Shown here: positions 8,931-18,119 of the stretch, piece by piece
Layout of the letters: every line of letters begins with the position of its first letter
Position numbering within the stretch: the first letter of the stretch is position 1
Assembly (NCBI RefSeq): GCF_021653975.1
Contig: NZ_JAJKFK010000001.1
Span: 1 to 64,000, forward strand
Origin: Amycolatopsis sp. GM8
Lineage (GTDB): Bacteria; Actinomycetota; Actinomycetes; Mycobacteriales; Pseudonocardiaceae
Direction: 5' to 3'
Length of the DNA stretch: 64,000 nt
Translations under genes and position numbers: made by a program
The notes under the pieces: generated by a model
Databases searched by the model: none
Seen by the model: the letters and a program-made list of their open reading frames with translations, nothing else
Told to the model about the DNA's origin: nothing

Positions 8931-8958
8931 GGGGGTGGCTCCTCTCCAGAGCGGGTCG

Positions 8959-10659
8959 TCAGTCGGACGACTGGGTGAAGACGCGGGAGAACTCGTGGGC
9001 GTCCTCGGGCGAGTTCATGACCTCGATGAGGGTCGGCTTCGGGCTCACGAAGGCCTTGTCGAGCGCCTTGCGGAGTTCGGCCGGGGTGGCGACCCGGTGG
9101 CTGTCGAGTCCGAGGCTGGCGGCGAAGCCGGCGTGGTCGATGGCGGGCTGGTCGAAGGTCCAGCCCATCACCGACTCCGCGTCGACCAGCGGTGACTTCA
9201 CCACCGTGGCCAGCGCGCCGATGTCGCGCCAGCCGCCGTTGTTGAGGATGACGAACACGACCGGGACCTCGAATTGCGCCGCGGCGTAGATCGCGGTGGA
9301 CGAGAACATGAAGCCGCCGTCGCCGAGTACGGCCACCACCCGGCGGTCCGGGCGGGCCAGCTGGATGCCGATGGACGCGGGACCGCCCCAGCCCTGGGCG
9401 CTGGCCTTGCCGGAGATACCGAAGAACGTGCTGGTGTCGGCGATAGGGAGCAGGTCTTCGACGAACGGCTCGCCCGAGGCGCAATGGTTGACCACGATCG
9501 TGCCCTCGGGCATGGACTCCTGGATCTCGGTGACGATCCGCCCGATGGCCAGCTCGTCGTCGTCGAACCGGATGGCGCGTACCTCGGCGTTGTGGGCGTC
9601 CCGCGCGCGGTGGAGTTCCTGAGCCGTGGCAAGCCGGGCATCGCGACGGGCGGCGGGCACCGGGCCGAGTTCGCGCAGGACCGCTTCGAGCGTGGGCCGT
9701 GGTGTGCCGAGCACAGCCAGATCGGGCCGGATCTGCCGGGTCAGCATCATCGGGTCGGGGCTGAGCACGACGACGGTCGCGTCGCCGAAGCCGACGGGCC
9801 GGGTCAGCCCCGACTCGGTCAGCTCCACCCCGAGGAGCAGCACGAGATCGGATTCGTCGACGAGGGCACGGTTCGCGCTCAGCTTGCCCGCGAACTGCGG
9901 GTGCACCGTGGGGAAGCCGAGGTCGGCGATCTTGTCCTCACTGACGACGGTGGCGCCGAGCGTTTCGGCCAGCGCCACCGCCGCGCCCACTGCGCCGTAG
10001 CGCTCGACCTCGCTGCCTGCCACGAGCAGCGGGCGCTCGCTCGTGCGCAGGAGCTCGGCCAGCCGGGCGAGCGCCTCGGGTGCGGCGGTGAAGTCCGCGA
10101 GCACCTCGGTCCGACGGACTGGCGCGGTGTCCATTGTGTGCTCCAGCCACACGTCCATCGGGAACGCGAGGTGGACCGGGCCGTACGGCGGGGTGTTGGC
10201 GATCTGGAAGGCCCGCTCGACCAGTTCCGGGATCCGCTCGGCCGACGGGATTTCGCAGCTCCACTTGGTGAACTGCTCGCTCATCTCGGTCACCGCGCGC
10301 GGCACGGCGGCGTACTGGTCACGCCCGGCGAGGCCGCGGCTGGACGTGGTGCTGGTGAACACCAGCGGCACGCTGTCCGCCCACGCCGTGGTCAGCGCCA
10401 TCATCCCGAGCCCGGTGCCCGAGGCGTGGTACACGTTCACGAACGCGGCCGACCGGTTGGCCCGCGCGTACCCGGCGGCGATCAGCCCCAGGTTCGTCTC
10501 GTTGAGCGCGGAGATGTAGCGCACCTCGTCGCGATGCCGGTAGAAGGCCTCGGCCAGCGGGAACAGGCCGAGCCCGACGATGTTGAAGGCGTCCTTGACG
10601 CCCATCCGCACGAGCGTGCGGACCAGCAGCTCCGCCCCATCGACCTCGACTGGTTCCAT
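8959..10659 (-). CDS. Thiamine diphosphate-dependent enzyme (acetolactate synthase/benzoylformate decarboxylase-like)
   Basis: 566-residue ThDP enzyme. Its N-terminal domain carries the cofactor-activating Glu in ALNETNLGLIAAGYARA (near residue 50). The C-terminal ThDP site is GDGGFMFSSTAIYAAAQFEV...ILNNGG. ATG 10659 follows GAGGAAGGA, so the frame extension to 10782 is rejected. It lies between the carboxylesterase and luciferase-like copy 1. In this setting it probably decarboxylates or ligates a 2-keto acid produced by the pathway; a true acetolactate synthase is unlikely because no regulatory subunit is present. Confidence 0.85.
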   Translation of the reverse strand: MEPVEVDGAELLVRTLVRMGVKDAFNIVGLGLFPLAEAFYRHRDEVRYISALNETNLGLIAAGYARANRSAAFVNVYHASGTGLGMMALTTAWADSVPLVFTSTTSSRGLAGRDQYAAVPRAVTEMSEQFTKWSCEIPSAERIPELVERAFQIANTPPYGPVHLAFPMDVWLEHTMDTAPVRRTEVLADFTAAPEALARLAELLRTSERPLLVAGSEVERYGAVGAAVALAETLGATVVSEDKIADLGFPTVHPQFAGKLSANRALVDESDLVLLLGVELTESGLTRPVGFGDATVVVLSPDPMMLTRQIRPDLAVLGTPRPTLEAVLRELGPVPAARRDARLATAQELHRARDAHNAEVRAIRFDDDELAIGRIVTEIQESMPEGTIVVNHCASGEPFVEDLLPIADTSTFFGISGKASAQGWGGPASIGIQLARPDRRVVAVLGDGGFMFSSTAIYAAAQFEVPVVFVILNNGGWRDIGALATVVKSPLVDAESVMGWTFDQPAIDHAGFAASLGLDSHRVATPAELRKALDKAFVSPKPTLIEVMNSPEDAHEFSRVFTQSSD

Positions 10660-10688
10660 GCCCGATCCTTCCTCGTTCACGTCTGTCG

Positions 10689-12263
10689 TCAAAGCTCGTC
10701 CGCCACCCCGTGGTAGCGGTCCCAGAAGGCCATCCGTGCCGGATCCGGCACGTGGTCCCCGACGTCCGGCTCCACGTCCCACGCCATGACCGGCAAGGCG
10801 CCATCGCCGAGTGCGGGCCAGGCGCCGGGGTCACCATCGCGAGCGAAGTCGACCCAGGCATGCATCAGCGCCGCGGAGAGCGCCCGATCCTCATCGGTCC
10901 AGTCCCATTTCCACGCGTCGAACGTGCCGAAGACATAGGGCACTTCCCCGCCGTGGAACGCGCCCGCGAAATCACGTTCGACGAGATCGGCATCGGACGG
11001 AATGGGTGGCCTGCGCAGGAATCGGTAGTACCAGGCGGGTGCGCTCAGCCGGCTGCTCTGGATCCGGGCGGCGGTCCACGTGGACCAGACGAAGACCTGG
11101 TCGGCGATCAGGTCCCAGCTCGCCTGGCGGGCCTGCTCGTCGGTGGCGGCCGGGTACAGCGCCAGGACCTCCGCGGCGCGCTCGCCGAACGTTTCCCCGA
11201 CGTAGTCCCGGTAGGCGCCGAGCGTATCGAGATAGGGCAGCCCGGAGGCCTCGTTGCCCGCGTTGCCCGCGATCATCGGCACGTCCGCGACCTCGCCCGC
11301 GAGGAAGGCCGAAAGTGGGTCGCGGGGCAGCACGTGACCGTCGATCACCGGGTAGCCGGAGTCGAAGATGTGCAGACTGATGGTCGCACCGGGGAACAGG
11401 GCGAACGACCACGGCCCCTCGGTCCTGGGCAGCGGCGCGGCCATGATCTGCTCCGCGGGCAGCCCGCGCATCTCCTCGATCGACGACACTCCGAGCAGCC
11501 GGGCAACCTCGACCCCGGCCTGCTCCCCCGCCGCCAACGTAGACGGGTTCGCCGGATGACCGAAGCCGTCGAGCGCGGGCGCGACCCCGGGTGCGCTCTG
11601 CGCGATCACCTTGTGGAAAAGCCCGGCGCTGAGCGGGGAACAGCGCAGATTGTGCACGCTGTGCCCGCCGGCCGAAACCCCGAACAGGGTCACGTTCTCA
11701 GCGTCACCACCGAACGCGGCGACGTTGCGCTGAACCCATTGCAGGGCCGCGATCTGGTCCATCAGACCGTAGTTGCCGGACCCCCCGTAACCGGACTCCG
11801 CGGTGAGATCGGGATGGGCCAGAAAACCGAGACGGCCGAGACGGTGGTTGACCGAGACGACGGTGACGCCCTCCGCCGCGAGCGCCGCGCCGTCGTACAT
11901 CGGGTTGCCGGCTGAGCCGAGCTGGTAGGCGCCGAAGTGCAGCCATACCATCACCGGCCGGCCGGTCTGTCCCTCCGGACCGGTCCAGACGTTGAGGTAC
12001 AAGCAATCCTCGCTGAACCGGGTCTCGCCGCCGTAGTAGAGCGAGTTGGCCGGCGGCGGGAACTGCTGGCTCGCGGGTCCGAACTCCTGCGCGGCGCGGC
12101 GGCCCGTCCAGGGCTCGGCCGGTTGCGGCGGGCGCCAGCGCAGCGCGCCGACCGGCGGCGCCGCGTACGGGACGCCGAGAAACGCGCGCACACCGCTGGG
12201 CTTGGGGAGACCTTCAAGGTCACCGGTCTCGACCGTGACTACAGGGGTGGTCTCGATGTTCAC
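10689..12263 (-). CDS. Type B carboxylesterase
   Basis: 524-residue alpha/beta-hydrolase of the carboxylesterase/cholinesterase family. The nucleophile elbow is GVSAGG, the oxyanion region is PVMVWLHFGAYQLGS, and SEDCLYLNVW is the family signature. Glu in GNAGNEASG and His in AGAFHGGEVPYVFG would complete the triad. Translation starts at GTG 12263, sharing GTGA with the stop of the upstream luciferase-like gene, so the two are translationally coupled. It likely opens an ester or lactone intermediate made by the monooxygenase. Confidence 0.88.
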   Translation of the reverse strand: MNIETTPVVTVETGDLEGLPKPSGVRAFLGVPYAAPPVGALRWRPPQPAEPWTGRRAAQEFGPASQQFPPPANSLYYGGETRFSEDCLYLNVWTGPEGQTGRPVMVWLHFGAYQLGSAGNPMYDGAALAAEGVTVVSVNHRLGRLGFLAHPDLTAESGYGGSGNYGLMDQIAALQWVQRNVAAFGGDAENVTLFGVSAGGHSVHNLRCSPLSAGLFHKVIAQSAPGVAPALDGFGHPANPSTLAAGEQAGVEVARLLGVSSIEEMRGLPAEQIMAAPLPRTEGPWSFALFPGATISLHIFDSGYPVIDGHVLPRDPLSAFLAGEVADVPMIAGNAGNEASGLPYLDTLGAYRDYVGETFGERAAEVLALYPAATDEQARQASWDLIADQVFVWSTWTAARIQSSRLSAPAWYYRFLRRPPIPSDADLVERDFAGAFHGGEVPYVFGTFDAWKWDWTDEDRALSAALMHAWVDFARDGDPGAWPALGDGALPVMAWDVEPDVGDHVPDPARMAFWDRYHGVADEL

Positions 12264-13408
12264 CACGAGAAGCTCCGCTCGCTCGGCGGGACCCAGATCC
12301 CGGCGTCCCGGCAGTGGTCGAGCACGGAGCGGAAGCGACGGACCTCGCCGGGGTTCCAGAGCGGGAAGTTGATCAGGATGTTGGCGGTCGAGGTCTGCTT
12401 CTTCAGCTCGACCAGCTGTCCGGCGACCTGCTCGGCGTCGCCGAACAGCTTGAGGATGCCGCGGCCGCTCCCCCACGCCTTCGCGGCCTCCTGGGGCTCC
12501 TCACCCGCGAGCGCCTCTTTGATCGATTCGACTCCGCCGAGGATGTCGGCGGCGAGTTCCATCGTGGCGTGCACGTTCAGGGTCCGGGTGAGTCGCTCGT
12601 ACTCCTCCTCGGCCTCGCCCTCGCCGTCGCGGACGATCGCGATGGCGAACGGCGCGGTGGTCACGGTCCGGCCGCTCGCCGCCAGCAGGTTCTCCAGCCG
12701 GTCATCGACGGCCCGGATCTTCTCGACCGTGTTTCCGGCGACGACCAACTGGTCGCAGTGGTTCGCGGCGAAGGCCATGCCCGCGGCCGAGGCACCGGCG
12801 CTGACCAGCAGCGGGGTCGGCTGCTGCACCGGCCGCGGCGCCTTGATCCGGCCCTCGGCGGTGAAGTACCGCCCGCGATGCTCGATCGGGTCGTCCTCGG
12901 TCCAGAACCGCTTGACCACGTCGACGAACTCCGCGGCGACGGCGTAGCGGTCGTCATGGGCGGCCATCCCCGCTTCGCCGAAGAGCCGGGCCTCGGCGTC
13001 GCCGAAGCCGGTGACGACGTTCCAGCCCCACCGGCCCCCGCTGAACGCGTCCAAGGTGGCGCCCATCCGGGCGACGTGGGCGGGCTTGTGATGGCTCGTG
13101 TGCACCGTCGTGATCACCCCGAGGTGCTCGGTGACGGCGAAGAGTCCCATGGCCAAGAGCGGTGCCTGGAACTTCGGCGACTGATGGCCGTACCGCTCGG
13201 CGACCCGCTGGTGCCCCGACCACGTGTCGGCGATGAACACCGAGTCGAAGCCGGCGTCCTCGGCCGCCCGGGCCATCTCGAGGAACACGTTCCGGTCCAG
13301 CTTCGGGGTGGCCGCGGCCGCCTCGTCGGACCAGATGTGGTCGGTCTGGCCGGTCGGGAAGAAGTAGGAGAAGCTCAGCAGGTTCGGGTCGGGCACGCGT
13401 GTTTTCAC
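12260..13408 (-). CDS. LLM-class flavin-dependent monooxygenase (NtaA/SnaA/DszA-like), copy 2
   Basis: 382-residue paralogue of the 7791-8930 enzyme: SYFFPTGQTDHIWSDEAAAA, GGRWGWNVVTGFGDAEARLFGEAG and KAPRPVQQPTPLLVSAGAS correspond segment by segment. GTG 13408 is used as start with AAGGACG upstream; the nearby ATG at 13410 is immediately followed by a stop. It is coupled to the carboxylesterase. Two related monooxygenases in one operon suggest either two oxygenation steps or a heteromer. Both would need an external FMN reductase. Confidence 0.88.
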   Translation of the reverse strand: MKTRVPDPNLLSFSYFFPTGQTDHIWSDEAAAATPKLDRNVFLEMARAAEDAGFDSVFIADTWSGHQRVAERYGHQSPKFQAPLLAMGLFAVTEHLGVITTVHTSHHKPAHVARMGATLDAFSGGRWGWNVVTGFGDAEARLFGEAGMAAHDDRYAVAAEFVDVVKRFWTEDDPIEHRGRYFTAEGRIKAPRPVQQPTPLLVSAGASAAGMAFAANHCDQLVVAGNTVEKIRAVDDRLENLLAASGRTVTTAPFAIAIVRDGEGEAEEEYERLTRTLNVHATMELAADILGGVESIKEALAGEEPQEAAKAWGSGRGILKLFGDAEQVAGQLVELKKQTSTANILINFPLWNPGEVRRFRSVLDHCRDAGIWVPPSERSFSW

Positions 13409-13448
13409 ATGAACGTCCTTGTTCAGCGGGGTGGAGGTGAAGCCCCGG

Positions 13449-14141
13449 TCAGGGCAACTGCCGGACCAGGTAGTCCCAAGCGGTGTGCACCGCGGCGTCG
13501 TTGTAGATGTGCTCGCGCTTGATCAGCGCCTCGTCGTCATTGGTCCAGACCGGCTCACCGCGATAGGCGATGGTCCGGAGCATCTGTTCGGCGGCGGTCT
13601 CCAGCAGCAACGCCGCGAAGGTCGCCGTCTGCAGATCCGGCCCCACCGTCACGAGCCCGTGGTTCACCAGGAACACCGCGGACCCGTCGCCGAGCGTCTT
13701 GGCCACGGACCGGCCGAGCTCCGGGGTGATGATCAGGTCCGTGGTCTCGGTGAAGCGCGGCACGCTGGGCGGGACGAAGTACGTCGCCGCGTGGCTGACC
13801 GGGCGCAGCTCGACGCCCGCCGCGGCGAGCGCGACCGCGTGCGGGGAATGGGCGTGCACGACGCCGCCGACGTCCGGCCGCGCGAGCATGATCTCGGTGT
13901 GGATCGGGAACTCCAGGTGTCGCGGTCCCTCGCCTGCCAGCACCTCCCCCTCGGGCGAGACGAGGTGCACGCGGTCCGGGGTGACCTCGGCGAGGCCGAG
14001 GCCGCTCTGCTTGATCCACACCCCGCGGCCGTCGGAGTCGCGGGCGGAGGCGTGGCCCCAGATGAAGTCGCCCTGATCGGCCTGGCCGAGGATGCGCGAC
14101 GCGAGCGAAACGAGCCCGCGGATGTCTTCTGTAATCGGCAT
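13449..14141 (-). CDS. Class II aldolase/adducin family protein
   Basis: 230-residue zinc-dependent class II aldolase (fuculose-1-phosphate aldolase fold). Metal-binding histidines are visible in VVHAHSPHAVAL and VNHGLVTVG, and the early GDFIWGHASARD loop is conserved. ATG 14141 lies 8 bp after the aldehyde dehydrogenase stop. Members in aromatic pathways act as decarboxylases or retro-aldolases on hydroxy-acids. Here it would act with the aldehyde dehydrogenase and ThDP enzyme of the same operon. Confidence 0.87.
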   Translation of the reverse strand: MPITEDIRGLVSLASRILGQADQGDFIWGHASARDSDGRGVWIKQSGLGLAEVTPDRVHLVSPEGEVLAGEGPRHLEFPIHTEIMLARPDVGGVVHAHSPHAVALAAAGVELRPVSHAATYFVPPSVPRFTETTDLIITPELGRSVAKTLGDGSAVFLVNHGLVTVGPDLQTATFAALLLETAAEQMLRTIAYRGEPVWTNDDEALIKREHIYNDAAVHTAWDYLVRQLP

Positions 14142-14149
14142 GCTGTCCC

Positions 14150-15655
14150 TCAGTACGAGATGTTGATCGATTTGAGCTCGGTGTAGCTGAGGAGTTCTTC
14201 GAGACTCTCCTCGCGCCCCAATCCGGAGGCCTTGACGCCGCCATAGGGGACGTTGGGGAAGTGCTTGGACGAGTCGTTCACCCAGGTGAAACCGGCTTCG
14301 AGCTCCCGGGCCATGCGCAGCGCCCTGCTGATGTCGCGGGTCCACACGGCCGCGGTCAGGCCGTAGGTGGAGTCGTTGGCGATCCGGACCGCGTCCTCCT
14401 CCGTCTCGAACGGCAGGACGGAGAGCACCGGTCCGAAGATCTCCTCGCGAGCGACGGTGTGGTCCTCGCGCACGCCGGTCAGGACGGTGGGGGCGATGAA
14501 GAGGCCGCGCGCGAACTCCGGACCTTCGGGGTGCCCGCCACCGGTGACCACGTGGGCTCCCTCGCGGCGAGCGGTGTCGAGGTAGCCCAGCACCTTGTCG
14601 TACTGCGCCCGGCTGATCATCGTGCCCTGCGCCGAGGCCGGGTCCAGGGGATCGCCGAGGCGGTGGTCTCGCAGGCGCGCCGCGATCCGCTCGACGAGCT
14701 CGTCGTGCACGGACCGCTGCACCAGCAACCGGGAGTTCGACCCGCAGGACTGGCCGGACCAGGTGAAGTTCATGCCGCGGATCGCGGCGTCGGCCGCCTG
14801 GTCGAGATCGGCGTCGGCGAACACGACCATGGCGTTCTTGCCGCCGAGTTCGAGGCTGACCTGCTTGATCCCGGACTCGGCCGCGGCGCGCTGGATCGCC
14901 ATGCCGGTGCGCTCGGAGCCGATGAAGCCGATCCGGCGCACGTCCGGATGGCGAACCAGGCGGTCCGGGACGGCCGGACCGTCCCCGACGACGACGCCCA
15001 GCACGCCGGGCGGGAAGACATCCCGCAGCAGCTCGCCGAGGCGCAGCGCCGAGAGCGGCGCCACCTCGGGCGGCTTGAGGATCGTCGGGTTCCCCGCCAC
15101 CAGCGGCGCGAAGATCTTGCCGGCGAACATCAGCGGGTGGTTGAACGGCACGATGCGCACCACCACCCCGACCGGCTCGCGCACGGTGAGGTGCAGCCCG
15201 GCGCTGGCCGGGATGGTGTCGCCCTTCATCTCCAGTGCGAGACCCGCGAACAACCGGGCCTGCGCCAGCGTGATCTGGACGTCGAGCTTCGAGTTGGCCA
15301 GCGGCGATCCCGCGTCGATCGTGTCGAGGACGGCTAGTTCGTCACCGTGTTCCTCGATGATCTGGGCCGCTTTCGACACGGCGGCCGCGCGTTGTGGCGC
15401 GGGTGTGAGCCGCCACTCCCGGCGTGCCCGTGCGGCGGCGGCCACGGCGGCGTCGGCATCGGACACGGTGGCGTCGGGGACCGTGGCGATCGGCTCGCCG
15501 AGGTACGGGCTGATCCGCTGGTAGGTCCGGCCGCCCTCGGCCGCCCGCAACTCACCGTCGATCAGGAGATGCCAGGGCCGATCGCGGACCGCGAGATGCC
15601 CCGCGTGCGTTCCCGTGTCCGGCAAGGCCTCCGTTGGCACTCCCGCGGCGTTCAT
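14150..15655 (-). CDS. NAD(P)+-dependent aldehyde dehydrogenase
   Basis: 501-residue ALDH-superfamily enzyme. It shows the cofactor region VPFNHPLMFAGKIFAPLVAG, the general-base Glu in LELGGKNA, the catalytic Cys in WSGQSCGSNS, and EEIFGPVLSV. ATG 15655 has CGAAGGAGCC upstream, so the frame extension to 15745 is not used. It is the first gene of the six-gene minus operon and is divergent from the amidohydrolase at 15829. It oxidises an aldehyde intermediate; the substrate is unassigned. Confidence 0.9.
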   Translation of the reverse strand: MNAAGVPTEALPDTGTHAGHLAVRDRPWHLLIDGELRAAEGGRTYQRISPYLGEPIATVPDATVSDADAAVAAAARARREWRLTPAPQRAAAVSKAAQIIEEHGDELAVLDTIDAGSPLANSKLDVQITLAQARLFAGLALEMKGDTIPASAGLHLTVREPVGVVVRIVPFNHPLMFAGKIFAPLVAGNPTILKPPEVAPLSALRLGELLRDVFPPGVLGVVVGDGPAVPDRLVRHPDVRRIGFIGSERTGMAIQRAAAESGIKQVSLELGGKNAMVVFADADLDQAADAAIRGMNFTWSGQSCGSNSRLLVQRSVHDELVERIAARLRDHRLGDPLDPASAQGTMISRAQYDKVLGYLDTARREGAHVVTGGGHPEGPEFARGLFIAPTVLTGVREDHTVAREEIFGPVLSVLPFETEEDAVRIANDSTYGLTAAVWTRDISRALRMARELEAGFTWVNDSSKHFPNVPYGGVKASGLGREESLEELLSYTELKSINISY

Positions 15656-15750
15656 CGCCTGGCTCCTTCGTCGTGGGTCGGTTCGGCCTGGTAGACGGGC
15701 GGAACCGCTTGCTTGAGACTCATGGCTCCGGAGACGAACCGACAAGATGA

Positions 15751-15765
15751 TTCTTCACAGAAGAA
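15751..15765. promoter_or_regulatory. Perfect inverted repeat in divergent promoter
   Basis: TTCTTC-ACA-GAAGAA, 96 bp from the aldehyde dehydrogenase start and 64 bp from the amidohydrolase start. It is a likely operator for both. No regulator gene lies within this cluster, so the binding protein is not obvious. Confidence 0.5.
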
Positions 15766-15828
15766 CGTTTCCGTCTGCTGGGCGGACTGTGCTTAGACAT
15801 AACTTCCGCCGCCCCAAAGGAGCAGACC

Positions 15829-16830
15829 GTGCCCCAGATCGAACCCCCGGTCGACCCGGACATCCCGGTCATCGACGCCCACCACCACTTGTTCGACTGG
15901 GCCGACGACGCGCTGGCCGCCCTCTGGGCTCGACGCAGTCTCCTCGCCGGCGACTACGCCGGCCTTGTCACCGATGGGCACAACGTGATCGCGTCCGTGG
16001 CGGTCGAGTCACACGCCGGGTACCGGGCGTCCGGCCCCGAGCACCTGCGCCCGGTCGGGCAGACGGAGTTCATGAACGGCCAGGCGGCGACGGCCGGCGC
16101 GGTGCGGGTCGCGGCCGGGATCATCGGTTGGGCCGACCTCAGACTCGGCGCGGCCGTGCGCGAGGTCCTCGAAGCTCATCTCGTGGCGGCCCCGCGGCGC
16201 TTCAAAGGCATCCGCTACAACGCTTTGTGGGACGAGGACCCGTCCGTCGTCGGCGCACTGTTCGATCACCCGCCGCACCTATATGGCGACAAAACCTTCC
16301 GCGCCGGGTTCGCCGAGATCGCCCCATTCGGCCTGGTCTTCGACGCCTTCGTCCTGGCCCCGCAACTGCCCGACGTCACCGCGCTCGCTCGCGCCTTCCC
16401 CGAGACACCGATCGTCCTCAACCACCTCGGCAATCCGCTCGGGGTCGGGCGCCACGCGGGGCGGATGACCGAGGAGTTCCCGGCCTGGCGCAAGGCCATG
16501 ACCGATCTCGCCACCTGCCCGAACGTCGTCGTCAAGATGGGCGGCCTCGGCACGTTTCTGTCCGGCTCCCCGTCCTTCCGTGCCGATCCCCCGGTCGGGT
16601 CCGAAGTCCTCGCTGGGGAGTGGCGGCCCTATACCGAGGAGACCATCGCCCTCTTCGGCGCCGACAGGGTGATGTTCGAGAGCAACCTGCCCACAGATGG
16701 GTGCGGTTCCTTCCGCATTGTCTGCAATGCCTATCAGCGCATCGTCGAACATTGCTCCGACGACGAGCGGCGAGCCATTTTCGCCGGCACCGCGACCGCG
16801 GTCTATCGGCTGGACCTCGAAGAGGTCTGA
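15829..16830 (+). CDS. TIM-barrel amidohydrolase (COG3618, lactonase/decarboxylase-like)
   Basis: 333-residue metal-dependent hydrolase. The HxH motif is in IDAHHHLFDW (His18, His20), KGIRYN and LNHLGNP form barrel strands, and MFESNLPTDG carries the C-terminal catalytic Asp. GTG 15829 follows AAAGGAG. The 3' end overlaps the convergent FAD monooxygenase by 28 nt. Relatives include 2-pyrone-4,6-dicarboxylate lactonase-like enzymes. It is divergent from the luciferase-like/ThDP operon and probably acts on a lactone or acid of that pathway. Confidence 0.87.
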   Translation: MPQIEPPVDPDIPVIDAHHHLFDWADDALAALWARRSLLAGDYAGLVTDGHNVIASVAVESHAGYRASGPEHLRPVGQTEFMNGQAATAGAVRVAAGIIGWADLRLGAAVREVLEAHLVAAPRRFKGIRYNALWDEDPSVVGALFDHPPHLYGDKTFRAGFAEIAPFGLVFDAFVLAPQLPDVTALARAFPETPIVLNHLGNPLGVGRHAGRMTEEFPAWRKAMTDLATCPNVVVKMGGLGTFLSGSPSFRADPPVGSEVLAGEWRPYTEETIALFGADRVMFESNLPTDGCGSFRIVCNAYQRIVEHCSDDERRAIFAGTATAVYRLDLEEV

Positions 16831-18092
16831 GATAGCTCGATGCCGACCGAGTCCAGCGGAATTGGTTCGAACATTGGGGGTTCGTCCCCGGGAACCAGCG
16901 CGGTCGGACCGTAAAGCCAGTCGATGAACGACATGTCATCGGCGTCGCGTGCACGCAGGATCACATTGCGCTGGCGCCGGGGCAAACCGTCGAGATGCCA
17001 CAGCTTCCCCCAGGAGCGGGCCGTGAACACCACCCGGCGGCAATGCTCGGGGCGCACGTTTTGATAGGCGCTCAATGCGCCGTCCCAGTCGACTCCGCCG
17101 GTCTGTCGTGACCGGGCGACGTGCTGAGCGAGCACCCAGCCGTCCTCGATCGCCATGACCGCGCCCTGCGCCAGGTACTGCAGAGGCGGGTGTGCGGCGT
17201 CGCCGAGCAGCGCGATGCGGCCGTCGACCCAGGTCATGATCGGGTCCCGGTCGAACATCCGCCACCAGCGATCGCGCCACATCAGCGGGATGCCCGCCTG
17301 GACCTCGTCGCAGGTGGCGAGGAACGCGGCGTCGAGCTCGTCGGGGGTACCCCAGTTCTCATCGCCGGCAAGCGCTTTCGGTGACTCGAAAACCGCGACC
17401 TGGTTGAGGATTTCGCCGCCGCGCAACCCGTATCGCACGAAATGGCAACGTGGTCCTATGTGGACGGACACCTCGTCCAGGTTCACCTCCCGATCGACCT
17501 CCGCGATCGGGATCGCGCCCCGGTAGGCGACGTAGGCGGAGTTGACCGGTTCATCCCGGACCAGCCACTGCCGGGCGACCGAGTGCAGGCCATCGGCGGC
17601 GACGACCACCTCCGCCTCCTCGACCCGGCCGTCGGCAAGCGTCACCCGCGCGCCGTTCGCCGTGTTCTCGTAGCTCGTGACCCGCTGCTCGGTGCGGAGG
17701 TCGACGCCGAGATCCCGGCAGGCGCGCAGGAAGATCGCATGCAGGTCGCTGCGGTGGATCACGACATAGGGAGCGCCGTAGCGGCGCGCGAGGTCGCGGA
17801 GGTCGAGCCGGGTCAGCTCGGTGCCGTCGACGGCGTCGCGCATCACCATGCTGGCGGGCAGCACGCCGTTGGCCTTCACCTCGTCCAGCAGGCCGTACTC
17901 GTGGAGGATCCGGGTGCCGTTCGGGGCGATCTGCAGACCGGCGCCCACTTCGCCGAACTCCGATGCCTGCTCCAGCACGCGCACCCGCAGTCCCTGGCGC
18001 GCCAACGCGTAGGCGGCGCTCAACCCTCCGATGCCGCCTCCGACGACGAGCACGTGCACCGTGCCCGCGCCGGAGCTGCTCGGTTCACTCAT
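16803..18092 (-). CDS. FAD-dependent 3-hydroxybenzoate 6-hydroxylase-like monooxygenase
   Basis: 429-residue class A flavin hydroxylase of the salicylate/3-hydroxybenzoate hydroxylase group. It shows GGGIGGLSAAYALARQG at the N-terminus, GDAAHPPLQYLAQGAVMAIEDG (near residue 290) and WLYGPTALVPG at the C-terminus. It is the last gene of an operon that encodes the three following steps of the gentisate pathway, so conversion of 3-hydroxybenzoate to gentisate (2,5-dihydroxybenzoate) is the best reading. Salicylate 5-hydroxylation by a different enzyme class is less likely. Confidence 0.85.
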   Translation of the reverse strand: MSEPSSSGAGTVHVLVVGGGIGGLSAAYALARQGLRVRVLEQASEFGEVGAGLQIAPNGTRILHEYGLLDEVKANGVLPASMVMRDAVDGTELTRLDLRDLARRYGAPYVVIHRSDLHAIFLRACRDLGVDLRTEQRVTSYENTANGARVTLADGRVEEAEVVVAADGLHSVARQWLVRDEPVNSAYVAYRGAIPIAEVDREVNLDEVSVHIGPRCHFVRYGLRGGEILNQVAVFESPKALAGDENWGTPDELDAAFLATCDEVQAGIPLMWRDRWWRMFDRDPIMTWVDGRIALLGDAAHPPLQYLAQGAVMAIEDGWVLAQHVARSRQTGGVDWDGALSAYQNVRPEHCRRVVFTARSWGKLWHLDGLPRRQRNVILRARDADDMSFIDWLYGPTALVPGDEPPMFEPIPLDSVGIELSQTSSRSSR

Positions 18093-18119
18093 TTTCGTGC
18101 TCCTCGTGTCGATACCGGC

